DNA from: a bacterium
Lineage (GTDB): Bacteria > CLD3 > SB21
Length of the DNA: 54,087 nucleotides
Direction of reading: 5' to 3'
Assembly (NCBI GenBank): GCA_008933615.1
Contig: WBUR01000030.1
Coordinates: forward strand, 1 to 54,087
Part shown: one piece after another, positions 1 through 9,740 of the stretch
How positions within the stretch are numbered: position 1 is the stretch's first letter
Layout: each line of letters opens with the position of its first letter
Made by a program: the position numbers and the translations under genes
Notes under the pieces: model-generated
The model's input: the letters and a program-made list of their open reading frames with translations, nothing else
What the model was told of the DNA's origin: nothing
The model's database searches: none

Positions 1-482
1 GGGGTTGCTGGTGCATGACCTGGCGATTAAAGAAATCCGAATTTGATAAGCAAAAAGGCGCCGGAAACAAAAAAGCGATGAAGAAAATGGTAAGCGGAGG
101 AAAAGAACCCGGCATCATGGCCTATTATAATGGCACACCGGTCGGCTGGTGCGCCGTGGCGCCGCGGACGGAGTTTATTCGCCTCGAAGGATCGCGCGTA
201 CTCGCGCCCATCGATGATCAGCCGGTGTGGTCGATCACGTGTTTTTTTATTACTAAAGAATTTCGCCGTAAAGGATTGTCAACCGAATTGCTCAAAGCGG
301 TCATTGCGTATTGCAAAAAGAAAAAAGTTAAAATTCTTGAAGCATATCCCGCCGAACCCTATGCCGATAATATTCCCGCGGCTTTTGCATGGACGGGTAT
401 TCCTTCCGCTTTTCTTAAAGCAGGTTTTACGGAAACCGCGCGAAGGTCGAAAACGCGGCCGATCATGCGCCATTATCTGTAG
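1..482 (+). CDS. GNAT-family N-acetyltransferase (5' end cut by window)
   Basis: Probable acetyl-CoA-dependent N-acetyltransferase of unknown substrate. The reading frame is open from base 3 and reads GCWC directly before the first Met, so the ATG at 15 is internal: a GCWCMTWR-like segment is characteristic of a GNAT subgroup whose members run longer at the N-terminus. Visible GNAT features are the strand leading to SITCFFITKEFRRKGLST, which matches the acetyl-CoA pyrophosphate-binding pattern (R/Q-x-x-G-x-G/S), followed by a helix (ELLKAVIAYCKKKKV) and a C-terminal strand ending IMRHYL. The SRPBCC gene follows 40 bases downstream in the same direction. The family call is firm; the substrate cannot be read. 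Confidence 0.8.
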   Translation, partial: GCWCMTWRLKKSEFDKQKGAGNKKAMKKMVSGGKEPGIMAYYNGTPVGWCAVAPRTEFIRLEGSRVLAPIDDQPVWSITCFFITKEFRRKGLSTELLKAVIAYCKKKKVKILEAYPAEPYADNIPAAFAWTGIPSAFLKAGFTETARRSKTRPIMRHYL

Positions 483-522
483 TTGATTCAAATTTATTTC
501 AATTTACTTAGAGAGAACAAAA

Positions 523-1047
523 ATGAAAACTTTTTTCTCAATAGCCGGCGTTATTTTAGGCGCGTGTATCATATCCTTTTTACTTATCGGCGTTTTTATG
601 CCGCGGTTGGATTACAAGATCACGTTTGAAGTGAATAAACCGGTTGATCAAACATTCAAGAGCTTCATGGACGTGACGCTGATGGGGGAGTGGATGACGG
701 GGTTCAAAAAAATGGAAACGCTGAGCGGAAAACCCGGTGAGGTGGGAAGCAAATACCGGCTTATTTTTGCCGAAGGAGACAAGGACGTCGTCGTTGACGA
801 AGAAGTGATCGCGATGAAAGAAAATGAAGTATTTGCCTTTAGCATGGAAAATGATTTTTTGAACGGAACCGGTGAATTTCGTTTTGCCGGGAAAGAAGGA
901 AAGACGCAAATTACGTACATTAACGATACAGCGGGAAAAAACATAGTTTATAAAACTATGTTGGCGCTATTCCGGTCCGGTATCATGGAAAGAAACACAA
1001 AAGACTTTGATAAACTAAAATCGCTCATTGAATCTGCAGAACAATAG
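523..1047 (+). CDS. Membrane-anchored SRPBCC-fold protein
   Basis: A 174-residue protein with one N-terminal hydrophobic helix (residues about 4-26) followed by a START/polyketide-cyclase-like (SRPBCC) domain: strand YKITFEVNKPVDQTF, a helix containing MGEWMTGFKKME, then alternating strands and a long C-terminal helix (FDKLKSLIESAEQ). The family binds hydrophobic ligands in a deep cavity; no ligand can be named here. Start chosen for the upstream AGAGAG-type ribosome site (gagagaacaaaaATG). The helix probably anchors the domain on the periplasmic face. Its last bases lie close to the next gene, suggesting co-transcription. Confidence 0.7.
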   Translation: MKTFFSIAGVILGACIISFLLIGVFMPRLDYKITFEVNKPVDQTFKSFMDVTLMGEWMTGFKKMETLSGKPGEVGSKYRLIFAEGDKDVVVDEEVIAMKENEVFAFSMENDFLNGTGEFRFAGKEGKTQITYINDTAGKNIVYKTMLALFRSGIMERNTKDFDKLKSLIESAEQ

Positions 1048-1060
1048 TCAGAAAGGCTTT

Positions 1061-2269
1061 ATGAAATCCGTCTTCACCGTCTCTTTTTTGTTTTTACAAA
1101 TTCTCACCGTCTCCTTAAGCCACTCTCAGGATACGCTGACTACGGCCAGCGGTTTAAAATACATCGTTACAAAAAAGGGGAGCGGGGAGCCCGCGAAAAT
1201 TGGTTTTGCAGCGGACGTATTGTACAAAGGCTTTTTCATTGACGGCAAAGTTTTTGATCAGACGCAAGACAGAGAAAAGCCGTTCAGCTTCGTTTTGGGC
1301 AGCGGTCAGGTGATTAAAGGCTGGGAGGAAGGCGTGGCGCTGATGCGCGTCGGCGACCAGTTTCAATTGATAATCCCGCCACAATTAGCCTACGGGAAAA
1401 AAGGCATTCCAGGTTTGATACCGCCAAATACGACATTGTTGTTTGACGTGGAATTACTCTCCGTGCGCGACGCGAATATTGTTGCCGCTAAAATACCTGC
1501 GAATACACTGCTTGATGCGAAGCAGCTTGCGGCGAGTCTTCAAGCGGCCAAACAAAAGCAGGGCGATACGATAACCGCTTCCAGCGGGCTAAAATATGTT
1601 GTCGGTAAAAGAGGCAGCGGCGAACCTGCGCAAGCCGGTAAGTCGGTCGAAGTGCATTATTCAGGATTTTTGATGAATGGAAAAATGTTTGACTCCTCTC
1701 GTGATCGCGGGGAACCTTTTGAGTTTATTCTCGGGCAGGGACTGGTCATCAAAGGGTGGGATGAGGGTATTGCCCTGATGCGGGTAGGCGATCAACTTCG
1801 CCTGATTATTCCGCCGCAACTGGCCTACGGCGAACGAGGCGCCGGCGGAGTCATTCCCCCCAACGCAACGCTCCTGTTTGACGTTGAACTCTTGGGCGTC
1901 AGCGAGCCGAAAACATCGATCTCGGAAATTCTGGCCGCAATTATTTTTGAAAAAGATATTCAGGCCGCGGTTGATGAATACCATCATTTAAAAAAGACTC
2001 AACCGGATACGTATAATTTCAAAGAAAGCCAACTGAATATGCTGGGATATCAATTGATGCAGGCAGGCAAAACGGCAGAGGCTATAGAAATATTTAAGCT
2101 GAATGTGGAATCATATCCGCAATCCGCAAACGTATATGACAGCCTTGGCGAGGCTTGTCTGATCGGCGGCAAGAAAGAACTCGCTAAGATCAATTACAAA
2201 AAAGCGGTGGAACTAAATCCAAAAAATGTGAATGCTATTGAAATATTAAAAACGCTTGAAAAAAATTAA
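1061..2269 (+). CDS. Secreted tandem FKBP-type peptidyl-prolyl isomerase with TPR tail
   Basis: Prolyl cis-trans isomerase and probable periplasmic folding factor. I chose the ATG at 1061 rather than 1028 because it follows an AGAAAGG site and opens directly into a signal peptide (MKSVFTVSFLFLQILTVSL, cleavage near SHSQ). Two complete FKBP domains follow (about residues 25-140 and 170-285), each with the hallmark run G-x-V-x-KGWEEG/DEG-ALMRVGDQ-LIIPPQLAYG-IPPN-LLFDVELL. The second domain keeps VHYSG while the first has VLYKG, so the first active site is slightly altered. The C-terminal ~120 residues form TPR-like helices (GKTAEAIEIFKLNVESYPQS, ELAKINYKKAVELNPKN). A double FKBP plus TPR layout in one secreted chain is uncommon. 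Confidence 0.85.
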   Translation: MKSVFTVSFLFLQILTVSLSHSQDTLTTASGLKYIVTKKGSGEPAKIGFAADVLYKGFFIDGKVFDQTQDREKPFSFVLGSGQVIKGWEEGVALMRVGDQFQLIIPPQLAYGKKGIPGLIPPNTTLLFDVELLSVRDANIVAAKIPANTLLDAKQLAASLQAAKQKQGDTITASSGLKYVVGKRGSGEPAQAGKSVEVHYSGFLMNGKMFDSSRDRGEPFEFILGQGLVIKGWDEGIALMRVGDQLRLIIPPQLAYGERGAGGVIPPNATLLFDVELLGVSEPKTSISEILAAIIFEKDIQAAVDEYHHLKKTQPDTYNFKESQLNMLGYQLMQAGKTAEAIEIFKLNVESYPQSANVYDSLGEACLIGGKKELAKINYKKAVELNPKNVNAIEILKTLEKN

Positions 2270-2282
2270 CCGGGTTATGGTC

Positions 2283-4310
2283 ATGAAATTACATTCCTTT
2301 ACTTTTGCCCTTGCGCTGTTTTTATTTGTTTCGGTTTCGATCCACTCTGCAGAACCAGAATCACAGGATCCGAAAGATTTTAATGCGGTGATTTCTGAAT
2401 TGGCTAAAAAAATGCAGGAATCCAATGCGACCGACAAGCCCAAACGATTAGCTGTGGTGACGTTTGTTCCGAGCCAAAATCGGAATGAAAATGCAAAGAA
2501 TGAATTTGGGGAGTATGTAACGGAATCTCTGATCAGCGCGCTCAGTTCGAACAAAAAGATCTTTAAACTATTTGAGCGCAAGCGTTTGGATGCGGTGCTA
2601 AAAGAAAATGACCTGATGCTGACAGATCTGATGCAGAAAGATGCGGCGATCAAGATCGGCGAACTTGTTCCTATCGACGCTTTATTTTCCGGGACCTATA
2701 CTAAATTGAAAAGTTATATTGACGTCAACGGCCGTCTGATCGACGTGGTTACGGGCGAGATCATGGTGAGCGTTTCCGGCAGGATCCAATTGACCGACGA
2801 TCTGATGAGCCTGTTTCCCGGCGCGAATAACAATGAAAATGCGCCGAACGAAAACAGAAAATCCGATTTGGACCTTTGTAAGGAAAAAGCGAAAGCCGTA
2901 AAAGCGCGCCTTAACGATCTGAGCAGCGACGATAAGATTCAAGCCTTGGTTCGTGACGGTATAAAATTTCCATTCGATACGGAATGCGGCGTCTTTCATT
3001 TTGATCTGATGTATGCGTTTAAGCGATATAACATAGAAAATACGGAGTACAAGAAATTTTTGACGGCCGCGTTGGATTCGATCCCGTATCCTGCCAATGA
3101 CCAACGGGCTATTGAGATCATTCGATATTTGGTGAAGGACAGTGTCATCGATTCGCAGGAATGGAAATTGGGTTTAAAAACTCTTCGGAAGGTCGGTAAT
3201 TACTCATTGTCCAGTTACATCAGCTATTTGTTAACTCATCAGAATATCTCAGCTTATCTCAACGAGTGCTATGACCGCATCGATGAATATTTTGAGCTGG
3301 CCCAAGCCGGTCGCATCGGACTACCGACGCCCGTCACTTTTACTGCCGCTTTTTTTGAAATGACCGAAGGCGTCAAGGTTCGACACGATAACCGCCTGCT
3401 GATTTACTGCTATGAAAAATATGCCGACCGCTTGGCCATGGATGCCAAGACGGCCAAGAGTATTTATTCTCTGTTGACGGCGATTTACAAAAGTGAAGAT
3501 GATTCGGAACGGAAAACGAAAACTCTGACATGGCTGGCCGACCTATTTAACCGTTCGGAAACGAATGAAAAATCGGCGGAACAATTATACGATTTTGCGC
3601 GTTCCTTTGAACCGAACCCGTACAACAAAGAGGCGAATAAGCAGATCATGCGGGAATTTCCGCAAAAAGACTTGGAATCATTGGTACAGGCCTGCCGGAG
3701 TAAATTCTCCGAATATGCGACGTTAACTGCATACAATAGTCAGTTGACCGACCGAATTAATTTCTGCGTGAAATACGATGTGCCGGTTCCTGGAACGATT
3801 CCCACCATGGCCGAGGCGCAAACGATTCTGGCAGGCGATGACTGGGAGGAACAATTACGCGTGATGAAGTTGCTTGTTCAAATGAATGAAAGGCCGAAAC
3901 CCATTGAAAAGGTACTTGTAAATATTTTGGACAAACGCAGTTTGGATCATAAAGGCGAACTTTCACAGATGCAGGAATCAGCATTAGTGGTTTTAGGTAA
4001 TGTGCGGACTAACGACTCAAAGGCAATAAGTTATATGATCGCGAGCCTCGAAAGCCGCGAGTATATGATACCCGATAAGGCGGTTGACGCATTAGTATCC
4101 ATAGGGAGAGGAGCCGTTCCGGCTCTGATCGCAAAATTGAACTCCTTAACAATTCACGACGGCGGGCTGCAATACAAGATTGCGGTAATCCTCGGACGCA
4201 TCGGAAAAGATGCGCAGGCGGCTAAACCTACCCTGCAGGCTCTGCTGGCAAAGTCGACGAATAAAGATATCAAATATGCGATCGAAGCGGCTTTGCAGGC
4301 GATGGAATAA
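2283..4310 (+). CDS. Secreted FlgO/CsgG-like domain protein with HEAT repeats
   Basis: Likely periplasmic protein of about 675 residues. An N-terminal signal peptide (MKLHSFTFALALFLFVSVSI) supports the ATG at 2283; an in-frame ATG at 2256 would overlap the previous gene by 14 bases and spoil the signal sequence. Residues about 50-175 carry the pattern of FlgO/CsgG-type domains: KRLAVVTFVPSQ, then VTESLISALSS, LFERKRLDAVLKEN, and IDALFSGTYTKL followed by VNGRLIDVVTGEI. The middle is helical and unrecognised. The last ~100 residues are HEAT-like pairs (YMIPDKAVDALVSIGRGAVP, AVILGRIGKDAQAAKPTLQA). The role is unknown; the architecture suggests assembly or scaffolding of envelope proteins. Confidence 0.7.
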   Translation: MKLHSFTFALALFLFVSVSIHSAEPESQDPKDFNAVISELAKKMQESNATDKPKRLAVVTFVPSQNRNENAKNEFGEYVTESLISALSSNKKIFKLFERKRLDAVLKENDLMLTDLMQKDAAIKIGELVPIDALFSGTYTKLKSYIDVNGRLIDVVTGEIMVSVSGRIQLTDDLMSLFPGANNNENAPNENRKSDLDLCKEKAKAVKARLNDLSSDDKIQALVRDGIKFPFDTECGVFHFDLMYAFKRYNIENTEYKKFLTAALDSIPYPANDQRAIEIIRYLVKDSVIDSQEWKLGLKTLRKVGNYSLSSYISYLLTHQNISAYLNECYDRIDEYFELAQAGRIGLPTPVTFTAAFFEMTEGVKVRHDNRLLIYCYEKYADRLAMDAKTAKSIYSLLTAIYKSEDDSERKTKTLTWLADLFNRSETNEKSAEQLYDFARSFEPNPYNKEANKQIMREFPQKDLESLVQACRSKFSEYATLTAYNSQLTDRINFCVKYDVPVPGTIPTMAEAQTILAGDDWEEQLRVMKLLVQMNERPKPIEKVLVNILDKRSLDHKGELSQMQESALVVLGNVRTNDSKAISYMIASLESREYMIPDKAVDALVSIGRGAVPALIAKLNSLTIHDGGLQYKIAVILGRIGKDAQAAKPTLQALLAKSTNKDIKYAIEAALQAME

Positions 4311-4313
4311 ATA

Positions 4314-4328
4314 AACGTCAATGACGTT
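4314..4328. promoter_or_regulatory. 15-bp palindrome upstream of msrB
   Basis: AACGTCA-A-TGACGTT is a perfect 7+1+7 palindrome in the 57-base gap between the HEAT-repeat gene and msrB. It has no T-tract, so it looks more like a protein-binding site than a terminator. No regulator can be assigned. Confidence 0.35.
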
Positions 4329-4367
4329 AGACCTTGCTACAAGCGCTTAACCAATAGAAGGATTTAT

Positions 4368-4859
4368 ATGCGTAAAACCCTCGCTGTATTTTTATTTGGG
4401 ATACTATTTCTGTCTTGTGCGAACAAGAGTGAGTTTGCCCAGAATGCCAAATCAAAAGACAAACCCATGAAGGATAAAATTATGAAAAGCGATGAAGAGT
4501 GGAAAAAAGAACTCACACCCGAACAGTATCGTGTACTGCGGGAAAAAGGTACGGAACGCGCATTTACAGGCAAGTATTATCAGAATCACGAAGACGGAAT
4601 ATATTATTGCGCGGCGTGCGATAACCCATTGTTTACTTCAAAGACGAAATTCGAATCAGGCAGCGGCTGGCCGAGTTTTTATGAACCCATTCCCGGCGGG
4701 ATAGAATCGGAGACAGATAACAGTTTGGGCATGGCACGAACCGAGATTCTATGTGCGCGATGCGGCGGACATTTGGGACACGTGTTTGACGACGGGCCGA
4801 AACCGACGGGATTGAGATATTGCATCAATTCCGTTTCATTGGACTTTAAGAAAGAATAA
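4368..4859 (+). CDS. msrB: Lipoprotein peptide-methionine (R)-S-oxide reductase
   Basis: Reduces the R-epimer of methionine sulfoxide in proteins. [17 protein letters not shown] is a lipoprotein signal with Cys17 as the acylated residue, so the enzyme acts in the envelope. The MsrB domain spans about residues 40-160: CAACDNPLF and [16 protein letters not shown] carry the two CxxC zinc pairs, [14 protein letters not shown] is the substrate loop, and RYCINSVSL supplies the catalytic Cys (about residue 152). Length is normal for a single MsrB domain plus signal. A gaagga ribosome site precedes the ATG, and a strong terminator follows. Reduction would need an envelope thiol donor, not seen in this window. 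Confidence 0.93.
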   Translation: MRKTLAVFLFGILFLSCANKSEFAQNAKSKDKPMKDKIMKSDEEWKKELTPEQYRVLREKGTERAFTGKYYQNHEDGIYYCAACDNPLFTSKTKFESGSGWPSFYEPIPGGIESETDNSLGMARTEILCARCGGHLGHVFDDGPKPTGLRYCINSVSLDFKKE

Positions 4860-4890
4860 TTCGTTTTAAGTCCAATTACATGAACAAATG

Positions 4891-4928
4891 AATCCGTCTG
4901 GTTCCCGCCAGGCGGATTTTTTCTTTTT
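4891..4928 (+). terminator. Rho-independent terminator after msrB
   Basis: Stem aatccgtctgg / ccaggcggatt (11 bp with one G-T pair, loop ttcccg) followed by a T-rich run. It closes the msrB transcript before the transporter gene. Confidence 0.85.
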
Positions 4929-4998
4929 CTCTTTCGAGTCAAAAAAAAAATTCATAATGTCTCATCAGATTTTAAATAACTCCAAATAAGGAATATAT

Positions 4999-6480
4999 AT
5001 GTCGGAGCAAAAATCACAAAGTTTGATGAAATCGTTTCCGGGCGTGTTTTGGCTTGCCAACGTGATGGAACTTTTTGAACGCGCTGCCTATTACGGCCTT
5101 AATTCCGTGCTTGCCATTTATTTGACTAACTCCATCCACGAAGGCGGGTTGGGCTTTTCAGAACAATCGGTTGGGTTTCTGCAAGGATTGATCTATGCCT
5201 GCACGTATATCATACCGATATTGGGCGGAGCGCTGGCGGATCGCTACGGTTATCGCCGCATGCTGATAGTGGCGTTTTCATTTCTTGCGGCAGGTTATTT
5301 TATCAGCGGTCACATGAGCGCATACGGCGGCGTTTTTGTTGCGTTGCTCATTATGGCAACAGGATCGGGTTTGTTTAAGCCGATTATCAGCGGAACCATA
5401 GCGCGCACGACGACGGAAGAAAATTCAGGATTCGGTTTCGGCGTGTATTATTGGATGATCAATTTGGGCGCATTCTTGGCGCCGCTGGTTGTCAGCGTGT
5501 TAAAAGGGTTCGATTGGAGCTATGTTTTCACCGCTTCTGCGCTGTACTGCGCGCTGATGTTGATCCCAACCGTATTCCTGTTCAAAGATCCGGCGAAACC
5601 GGCCAATACAAAAAGTTTAAAAGACGTGTTAAGCGGAGCAGCAAGGGTACTCGGCGATGCACGGTTCATGTTGATGATATTTATCTACTCCGGATTTTGG
5701 ATTCTCTATTTCCAGAATTTTGGTTCCGTGTTATGGTTCCTGCGCGATTTTGTTGATACGGCACCGATCGATCAGGCGTTTGCTTCAATCGGTATCCCGC
5801 TGAAGTTCGATGCGGAACACGTCACGGTAGTAAATGCCGGAACAATCATTCTGCTGCAGGTTTTTGTCAGCAGAATTGTAAGAAATGCCAAACCGCTGTT
5901 GACCATGGTGGGCGGCATTGTGCTGGGTGTGCTCGGTTTTGTGTGTTTGGCTTATGCGGGCAATGTCTGGGTATTTGTACTCGGCATCGCAGTTTTTTCC
6001 ATTGGCGAAATGACCGCACATCCGAAATACTACAGTTATGTCGGGCTGGTAGCGCCCGTGGAAGGGAAAGCGGTTTACATGGGTTACGCCTTTCTGTACG
6101 GTGTGATAGGAAGCCTGATCGGTTCTAATCTTGGCGGCGCGATGTATGAAAATTTTTTGAAACCGCTGGTCGGGCAGACAGGGATTGAAAATGAACTTAG
6201 GAACTTCTGGCTCATCTTCGCCGGACTTGGCCTACTTGCAATGTCAGGCCTGCTCTGGTATAACAAATATTTCGCCGTTGATTCGCCGGATACAAATCGT
6301 AAAGCGCGTTTCGTCATGATCGGGATTTACGGAATGCTAATCGTGATTGGAGGATGGTTTTTCTATAATTCCGTTTTTGGCGCCGCTGAAGTGGCCTACA
6401 AAACGATGGTTCAGGCGTTGATCATGTTGCTGATCGGTGCGGGCGGGATGGCCATCAGTATGAAACCGAGAACGATGTAA
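4999..6480 (+). CDS. POT/PTR-type MFS transporter (probable proton-coupled peptide symporter)
   Basis: A 493-residue polytopic inner-membrane protein with 12 or more hydrophobic helices. The N-terminal helix carries MELFERAAYYGLNSVLAIYL, matching the FERxxYYG signature of proton-dependent oligopeptide transporters. The loop GGALADRYGYRRMLI is the MFS motif A, and GSGLFKPIISGTIA matches the helix-4 region of the POT family. The family imports di- and tripeptides using the proton gradient; the exact substrate here is not certain. Start supported by an aagga site. The gene stands alone after a terminator, and the next gene is convergent. Confidence 0.8.
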   Translation: MSEQKSQSLMKSFPGVFWLANVMELFERAAYYGLNSVLAIYLTNSIHEGGLGFSEQSVGFLQGLIYACTYIIPILGGALADRYGYRRMLIVAFSFLAAGYFISGHMSAYGGVFVALLIMATGSGLFKPIISGTIARTTTEENSGFGFGVYYWMINLGAFLAPLVVSVLKGFDWSYVFTASALYCALMLIPTVFLFKDPAKPANTKSLKDVLSGAARVLGDARFMLMIFIYSGFWILYFQNFGSVLWFLRDFVDTAPIDQAFASIGIPLKFDAEHVTVVNAGTIILLQVFVSRIVRNAKPLLTMVGGIVLGVLGFVCLAYAGNVWVFVLGIAVFSIGEMTAHPKYYSYVGLVAPVEGKAVYMGYAFLYGVIGSLIGSNLGGAMYENFLKPLVGQTGIENELRNFWLIFAGLGLLAMSGLLWYNKYFAVDSPDTNRKARFVMIGIYGMLIVIGGWFFYNSVFGAAEVAYKTMVQALIMLLIGAGGMAISMKPRTM

Positions 6481-6522
6481 TAGACGTTTCTCCCAAAGCG
6501 AATGAATACGAGGATAGGGACA

Positions 6523-6852
6523 TCAATCCACGATAAAAAGTTTCGCACCGTTTTTGGTACACGATCGGTGAGGATAATTTTCGTCTTCGACTTGGTAGGA
6601 CATACCCTGTCTTAATTCGATAAGCCGGCCATCTTCGAGTTCCGTCGTCATATCGCCTTCCAAACAATATATGATGTGTCCCTTTTTGCACCAGTGGTCG
6701 GCTTTATATCCGGGTGAGTAAGTGACGACTCTCACGCGAATGTCGCCAAACTGCCGGGTTTTCCAGTTAGCGTAACCCGTCTCACCGCCGTGTCTTTCTT
6801 CTTCAACTGCGATCCAATCCACGGTGTCGAATGGAATATTCTGAATGATCAT
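6523..6852 (-). CDS. Small single-domain cupin (DHCW-motif-like)
   Basis: A 109-residue protein that is essentially one cupin barrel. The segment YKADHWCKKGHIIYCLEGDM holds the metal-binding-type His pair and the conserved turn, with a second half ELRQGMSYQVEDENYPHRS. It resembles the family annotated as DHCW-motif cupin-fold proteins, whose function is unknown. There is no signal peptide, so it is cytoplasmic. The ATG is preceded by GGAG on the minus strand. It lies convergent to the POT transporter with 42 bases between. Confidence 0.7.
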   Translation of the reverse strand: MIIQNIPFDTVDWIAVEEERHGGETGYANWKTRQFGDIRVRVVTYSPGYKADHWCKKGHIIYCLEGDMTTELEDGRLIELRQGMSYQVEDENYPHRSCTKNGAKLFIVD

Positions 6853-6926
6853 ACGCTGACTCCGGGGATGCGCAAAAAAATGAGCTAATACACTTTGCGC
6901 ATCGAAAATAGCTAAATAAGATCTTT

Positions 6927-7430
6927 TTACTTCTCTACAAAGTCATATGTTCGCCGAACGCCTGTCAGGAAACCAATACCGGCTCCTACTCCTGCACCAA
7001 CTCCTGCGCCGAGGATGGGACCGGAAATATATTCCCAAAATCCTGACAGCGGAACAAGGGGCGTACTGCCGTCCTGCAGCGCAAGTCCGATACCGGTACC
7101 GAATCCGCCGATCGTTCCGAACGCTAAACCTCTGAATGATCCTTCGCCGCGATTAACCACACTGATGCGGGTAATGGTGTTGAGAGGTATGGATTTTGAT
7201 TCTTTTACTTTATTGTCGTACCAGGTAATGTTTTCGAATGTGATATCCACATGGCTGACGTTAAAAATATTTCCATCTTTGGCGGTGATTTTGAGTTCCT
7301 GGTCAAAAGCAAATTGTTTAAAACCAAAGAACTCTTCTGAAGTAGGTCCTTTGGACAAGGTCACCCGTTGAGGGGCACAACTTATACTCCAAAGCATTAC
7401 AGATAACATAACAAACAGGCTCGCTTTCAT
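6927..7430 (-). CDS. Putative lipoprotein with C-terminal glycine-zipper
   Basis: Unknown function. MKASLFVMLSVMLWSISC ends in a lipobox-like Cys, giving a lipid-anchored envelope protein. The body (about residues 30-105) is a beta-rich domain with a stretch SIPLNTITRISVV, followed by glycine-rich hydrophobic segments (FGTIGGFGTGIGLAL and GAGVGAGVGAGIGFL) that could insert in a membrane. The arrangement of signal, small beta domain with an L-x-x-I-x-x-I strand, then hydrophobic tail recurs in the genes at 20974 and 21418. An AAAGGA site supports the start. Confidence 0.55.
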   Translation of the reverse strand: MKASLFVMLSVMLWSISCAPQRVTLSKGPTSEEFFGFKQFAFDQELKITAKDGNIFNVSHVDITFENITWYDNKVKESKSIPLNTITRISVVNRGEGSFRGLAFGTIGGFGTGIGLALQDGSTPLVPLSGFWEYISGPILGAGVGAGVGAGIGFLTGVRRTYDFVEK

Positions 7431-7579
7431 AATATCCTTTCGTTAGATCATTAAATAGACATCAAAAATTAAAAATCTAAAAGTAAAACGACAAATTAGA
7501 AATTTTAGATTTTGAATAGTAAATTTTAATATTTGATTTGTCATTTTGACTTTTCCATTTTCCATTTTTGAATTTTGTT

Positions 7580-9490
7580 CTATTCTTCCAAAGTTGAAAT
7601 ATCTCCCTCGCTCAGCCCTTGCGCTCTGGCTTTGAGTAAACGCCGCATGATCTTGCCGCTGCGTGTTTTGGGTAGAACGTCCATAAAAGTAATTGCCTCC
7701 GGACGCGCGATCGGGCCGATCTCTTTTACAACCTGTTCCTTAAGTTCTTCTTCGAGTTCTTTACTAGGCGTAAATTTAGATCGTAAAATGACGTAGGCAT
7801 GAATCGCATTCCCTTTGACCTCGTGCGGAAGTCCGATGGCCGCGGCTTCCGACACTGCCGGATGACTTACCAATGCGCTTTCGATTTCCGCCGTGCCCAA
7901 CCGGTATCCGCTCACTTTGATCACATCGTCGATGCGGCCGATTACCCAAAGATATCCGTCCTCGTCTATACGCGCAGAATCGCCGGCCTTGTACCATCCT
8001 TGTTTTTCATATTCTTTCCAATACGTTTCTACGTAACGTTCCGCATCGCCGTAGATAGTTCTCGCCATCCCGGGCCACGGCGCTTTGATGACGAGTTTTC
8101 CTTCTTCGCCGCGTTTGACTTCTTTGCCGTGCTCATCCACAACCCCGATCTCTATCCCGAAAAACGGTTTGGTTGCAGAACCGGGTTTGAGAGGTGTAAT
8201 AGGCAGAGGCGTTACCATGAACCCGCCGGTTTCCGTCTGCCACCACGTATCCATAATGGGACAGCGTTCCTGCCCGATCACCCGATGATACCAGCGCCAG
8301 GCTTCCGGATTGATGGGTTCGCCGACGGAACCGAGCAGACGTAAACTGCTGAGGTCATGCCTTTTCGGCCATGCTTCTCCAAAGCGCATCAGGCCGCGAA
8401 TGGCGGTCGGCGACGTATACAAAATATTAATGCCGTACTTTTCTACGATCTGCCACCATCGGTTGGGATAAGGATGGTTCGGCGCGCCTTCATACATCAT
8501 CAGCGTGGCGCCGTTGATCAGCGGTGAATAAACCATGTAACTGTGTCCCGTGATCCAACCCGGGTCGGCTGCGCACCACCATCGGTCTTCATCCTTTATA
8601 TCAAAAACATATCGATGCGTCGTAGAAGTATACACGGCATAACCGCCATGCGTGTGAAGTAATCCTTTCGGCTTGCCCGTCGTGCCGGACGTGTAGAGTA
8701 TGAATAACATATCTTCGGAATCCATTACTTCTGTAGGACAATTCGGATTAGCGATCGGCAAGCCCATAAGATCATGATACCAGAAGTCGCGGTCATTCTC
8801 CATGTACGCGTCATGACCGGTGCGTTTCACGCAAATGCAAACTTCGACGGTTGGGGAGCGCTTAATGGCGTCATTGGCGATGGCTTTAAGATCGTTGATC
8901 TTGCCGCGCCGCCACCCGCCGTCGGCAGTAACGACCACGCGGCTTTTCGCGTCTTCGATCCGCGCCGCGAGCGCTTCCACGCTGAATCCGCCATAGACAA
9001 CACTGTGCGCCGCGCCGATCTTGGCGCACGCGAGCATGGCAAAAAGTAACTCCGGGATCTGAGGCATATAGATCGTTACGATCTCCCCTCTCCGTACGCC
9101 CATGCTTTTCAGTACGTTTGCAAATTTTGACACTTCGCGGTTAAGAGCATGGTATGAAAAAGTTTTTACATCGCCGGGTTCGCCTTCCCAAATAATGGCA
9201 AGTTTATTTCGGCGCCAGGTTTTTAAATGGCGGTCGATAGCATTCTGGATAATGTTGATCTTTCCGCCGGAGAACCATTTGAAAAAAGGTTTTTTGGAAT
9301 CGTCCAGGACTTTATCCCATTTCTGAAACCATTCGAGTTTCGCTGCCTCCTCCGCCCAAAAACCTTCACGATCGGTGATGGAGCGTCGATAGAGCGTCTC
9401 GTAATCCTTGATGAGCGCTGCATCCACGGTTTCTGCAGACGGGTGAAGCAGTTCTGAATTCATCGAAGAATTTTTTGTCGATTCGCTCAT
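7580..9490 (-). CDS. acsA: Acetyl-CoA synthetase (AMP-forming)
   Basis: Converts acetate, ATP and CoA to acetyl-CoA through acetyl-AMP. The 636 residues match the usual Acs length. Motifs in order: the ATP-binding loop [19 protein letters not shown] in the acetate/adenylate pocket, the [20 protein letters not shown] core and hinge, and near the C-terminus [11 protein letters not shown], whose Lys is the conserved catalytic and acetylation-regulated residue. The ATG follows GGGAG on the minus strand. It is monocistronic or leads into the lipoprotein gene 150 bases downstream, across an A/T-rich gap with no clear terminator. No acetyltransferase/deacetylase regulators are adjacent. Confidence 0.95.
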   Translation of the reverse strand: MSESTKNSSMNSELLHPSAETVDAALIKDYETLYRRSITDREGFWAEEAAKLEWFQKWDKVLDDSKKPFFKWFSGGKINIIQNAIDRHLKTWRRNKLAIIWEGEPGDVKTFSYHALNREVSKFANVLKSMGVRRGEIVTIYMPQIPELLFAMLACAKIGAAHSVVYGGFSVEALAARIEDAKSRVVVTADGGWRRGKINDLKAIANDAIKRSPTVEVCICVKRTGHDAYMENDRDFWYHDLMGLPIANPNCPTEVMDSEDMLFILYTSGTTGKPKGLLHTHGGYAVYTSTTHRYVFDIKDEDRWWCAADPGWITGHSYMVYSPLINGATLMMYEGAPNHPYPNRWWQIVEKYGINILYTSPTAIRGLMRFGEAWPKRHDLSSLRLLGSVGEPINPEAWRWYHRVIGQERCPIMDTWWQTETGGFMVTPLPITPLKPGSATKPFFGIEIGVVDEHGKEVKRGEEGKLVIKAPWPGMARTIYGDAERYVETYWKEYEKQGWYKAGDSARIDEDGYLWVIGRIDDVIKVSGYRLGTAEIESALVSHPAVSEAAAIGLPHEVKGNAIHAYVILRSKFTPSKELEEELKEQVVKEIGPIARPEAITFMDVLPKTRSGKIMRRLLKARAQGLSEGDISTLEE

Positions 9491-9707
9491 ACTATTTCTC
9501 CCGTTTGAACATAGTTAAATGGAAAGATGTTTTTGGACGCGTGGTTTTGAATGTTGATATTTTTGAACAAAAAATCAAAATGTATTTTAAAGAAATAATT
9601 GGTTGATCAGCGTGAACTTTGCTTGAATAAGGCAGGAATTCTTACTAATTTTTTGAGTCGTTTTTATGAATATTGATTTTGTGCTGTTTTATTGGTGAAA
9701 CGGACAT

Positions 9708-9740
9708 TTGACAGATAAAAAACGATCAACGGTTTATTAG
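9708..9740 (+). promoter_or_regulatory. Possible sigma-70 promoter for the PLP lyase gene
   Basis: TTGACA at 9708-9713 with an 18-base spacer to GTTTAT (9732-9737). The -35 is perfect but the -10 is poor, so this is tentative. No riboswitch-like structure was recognised in the 277-base gap. Confidence 0.35.

Noticed and set aside
7441-7579. A/T-rich inverted repeats between the lipoprotein gene and acsA as a mobile element
   Set aside because: The matches are low-complexity A/T runs with no consistent arms; at most a degenerate terminator region.
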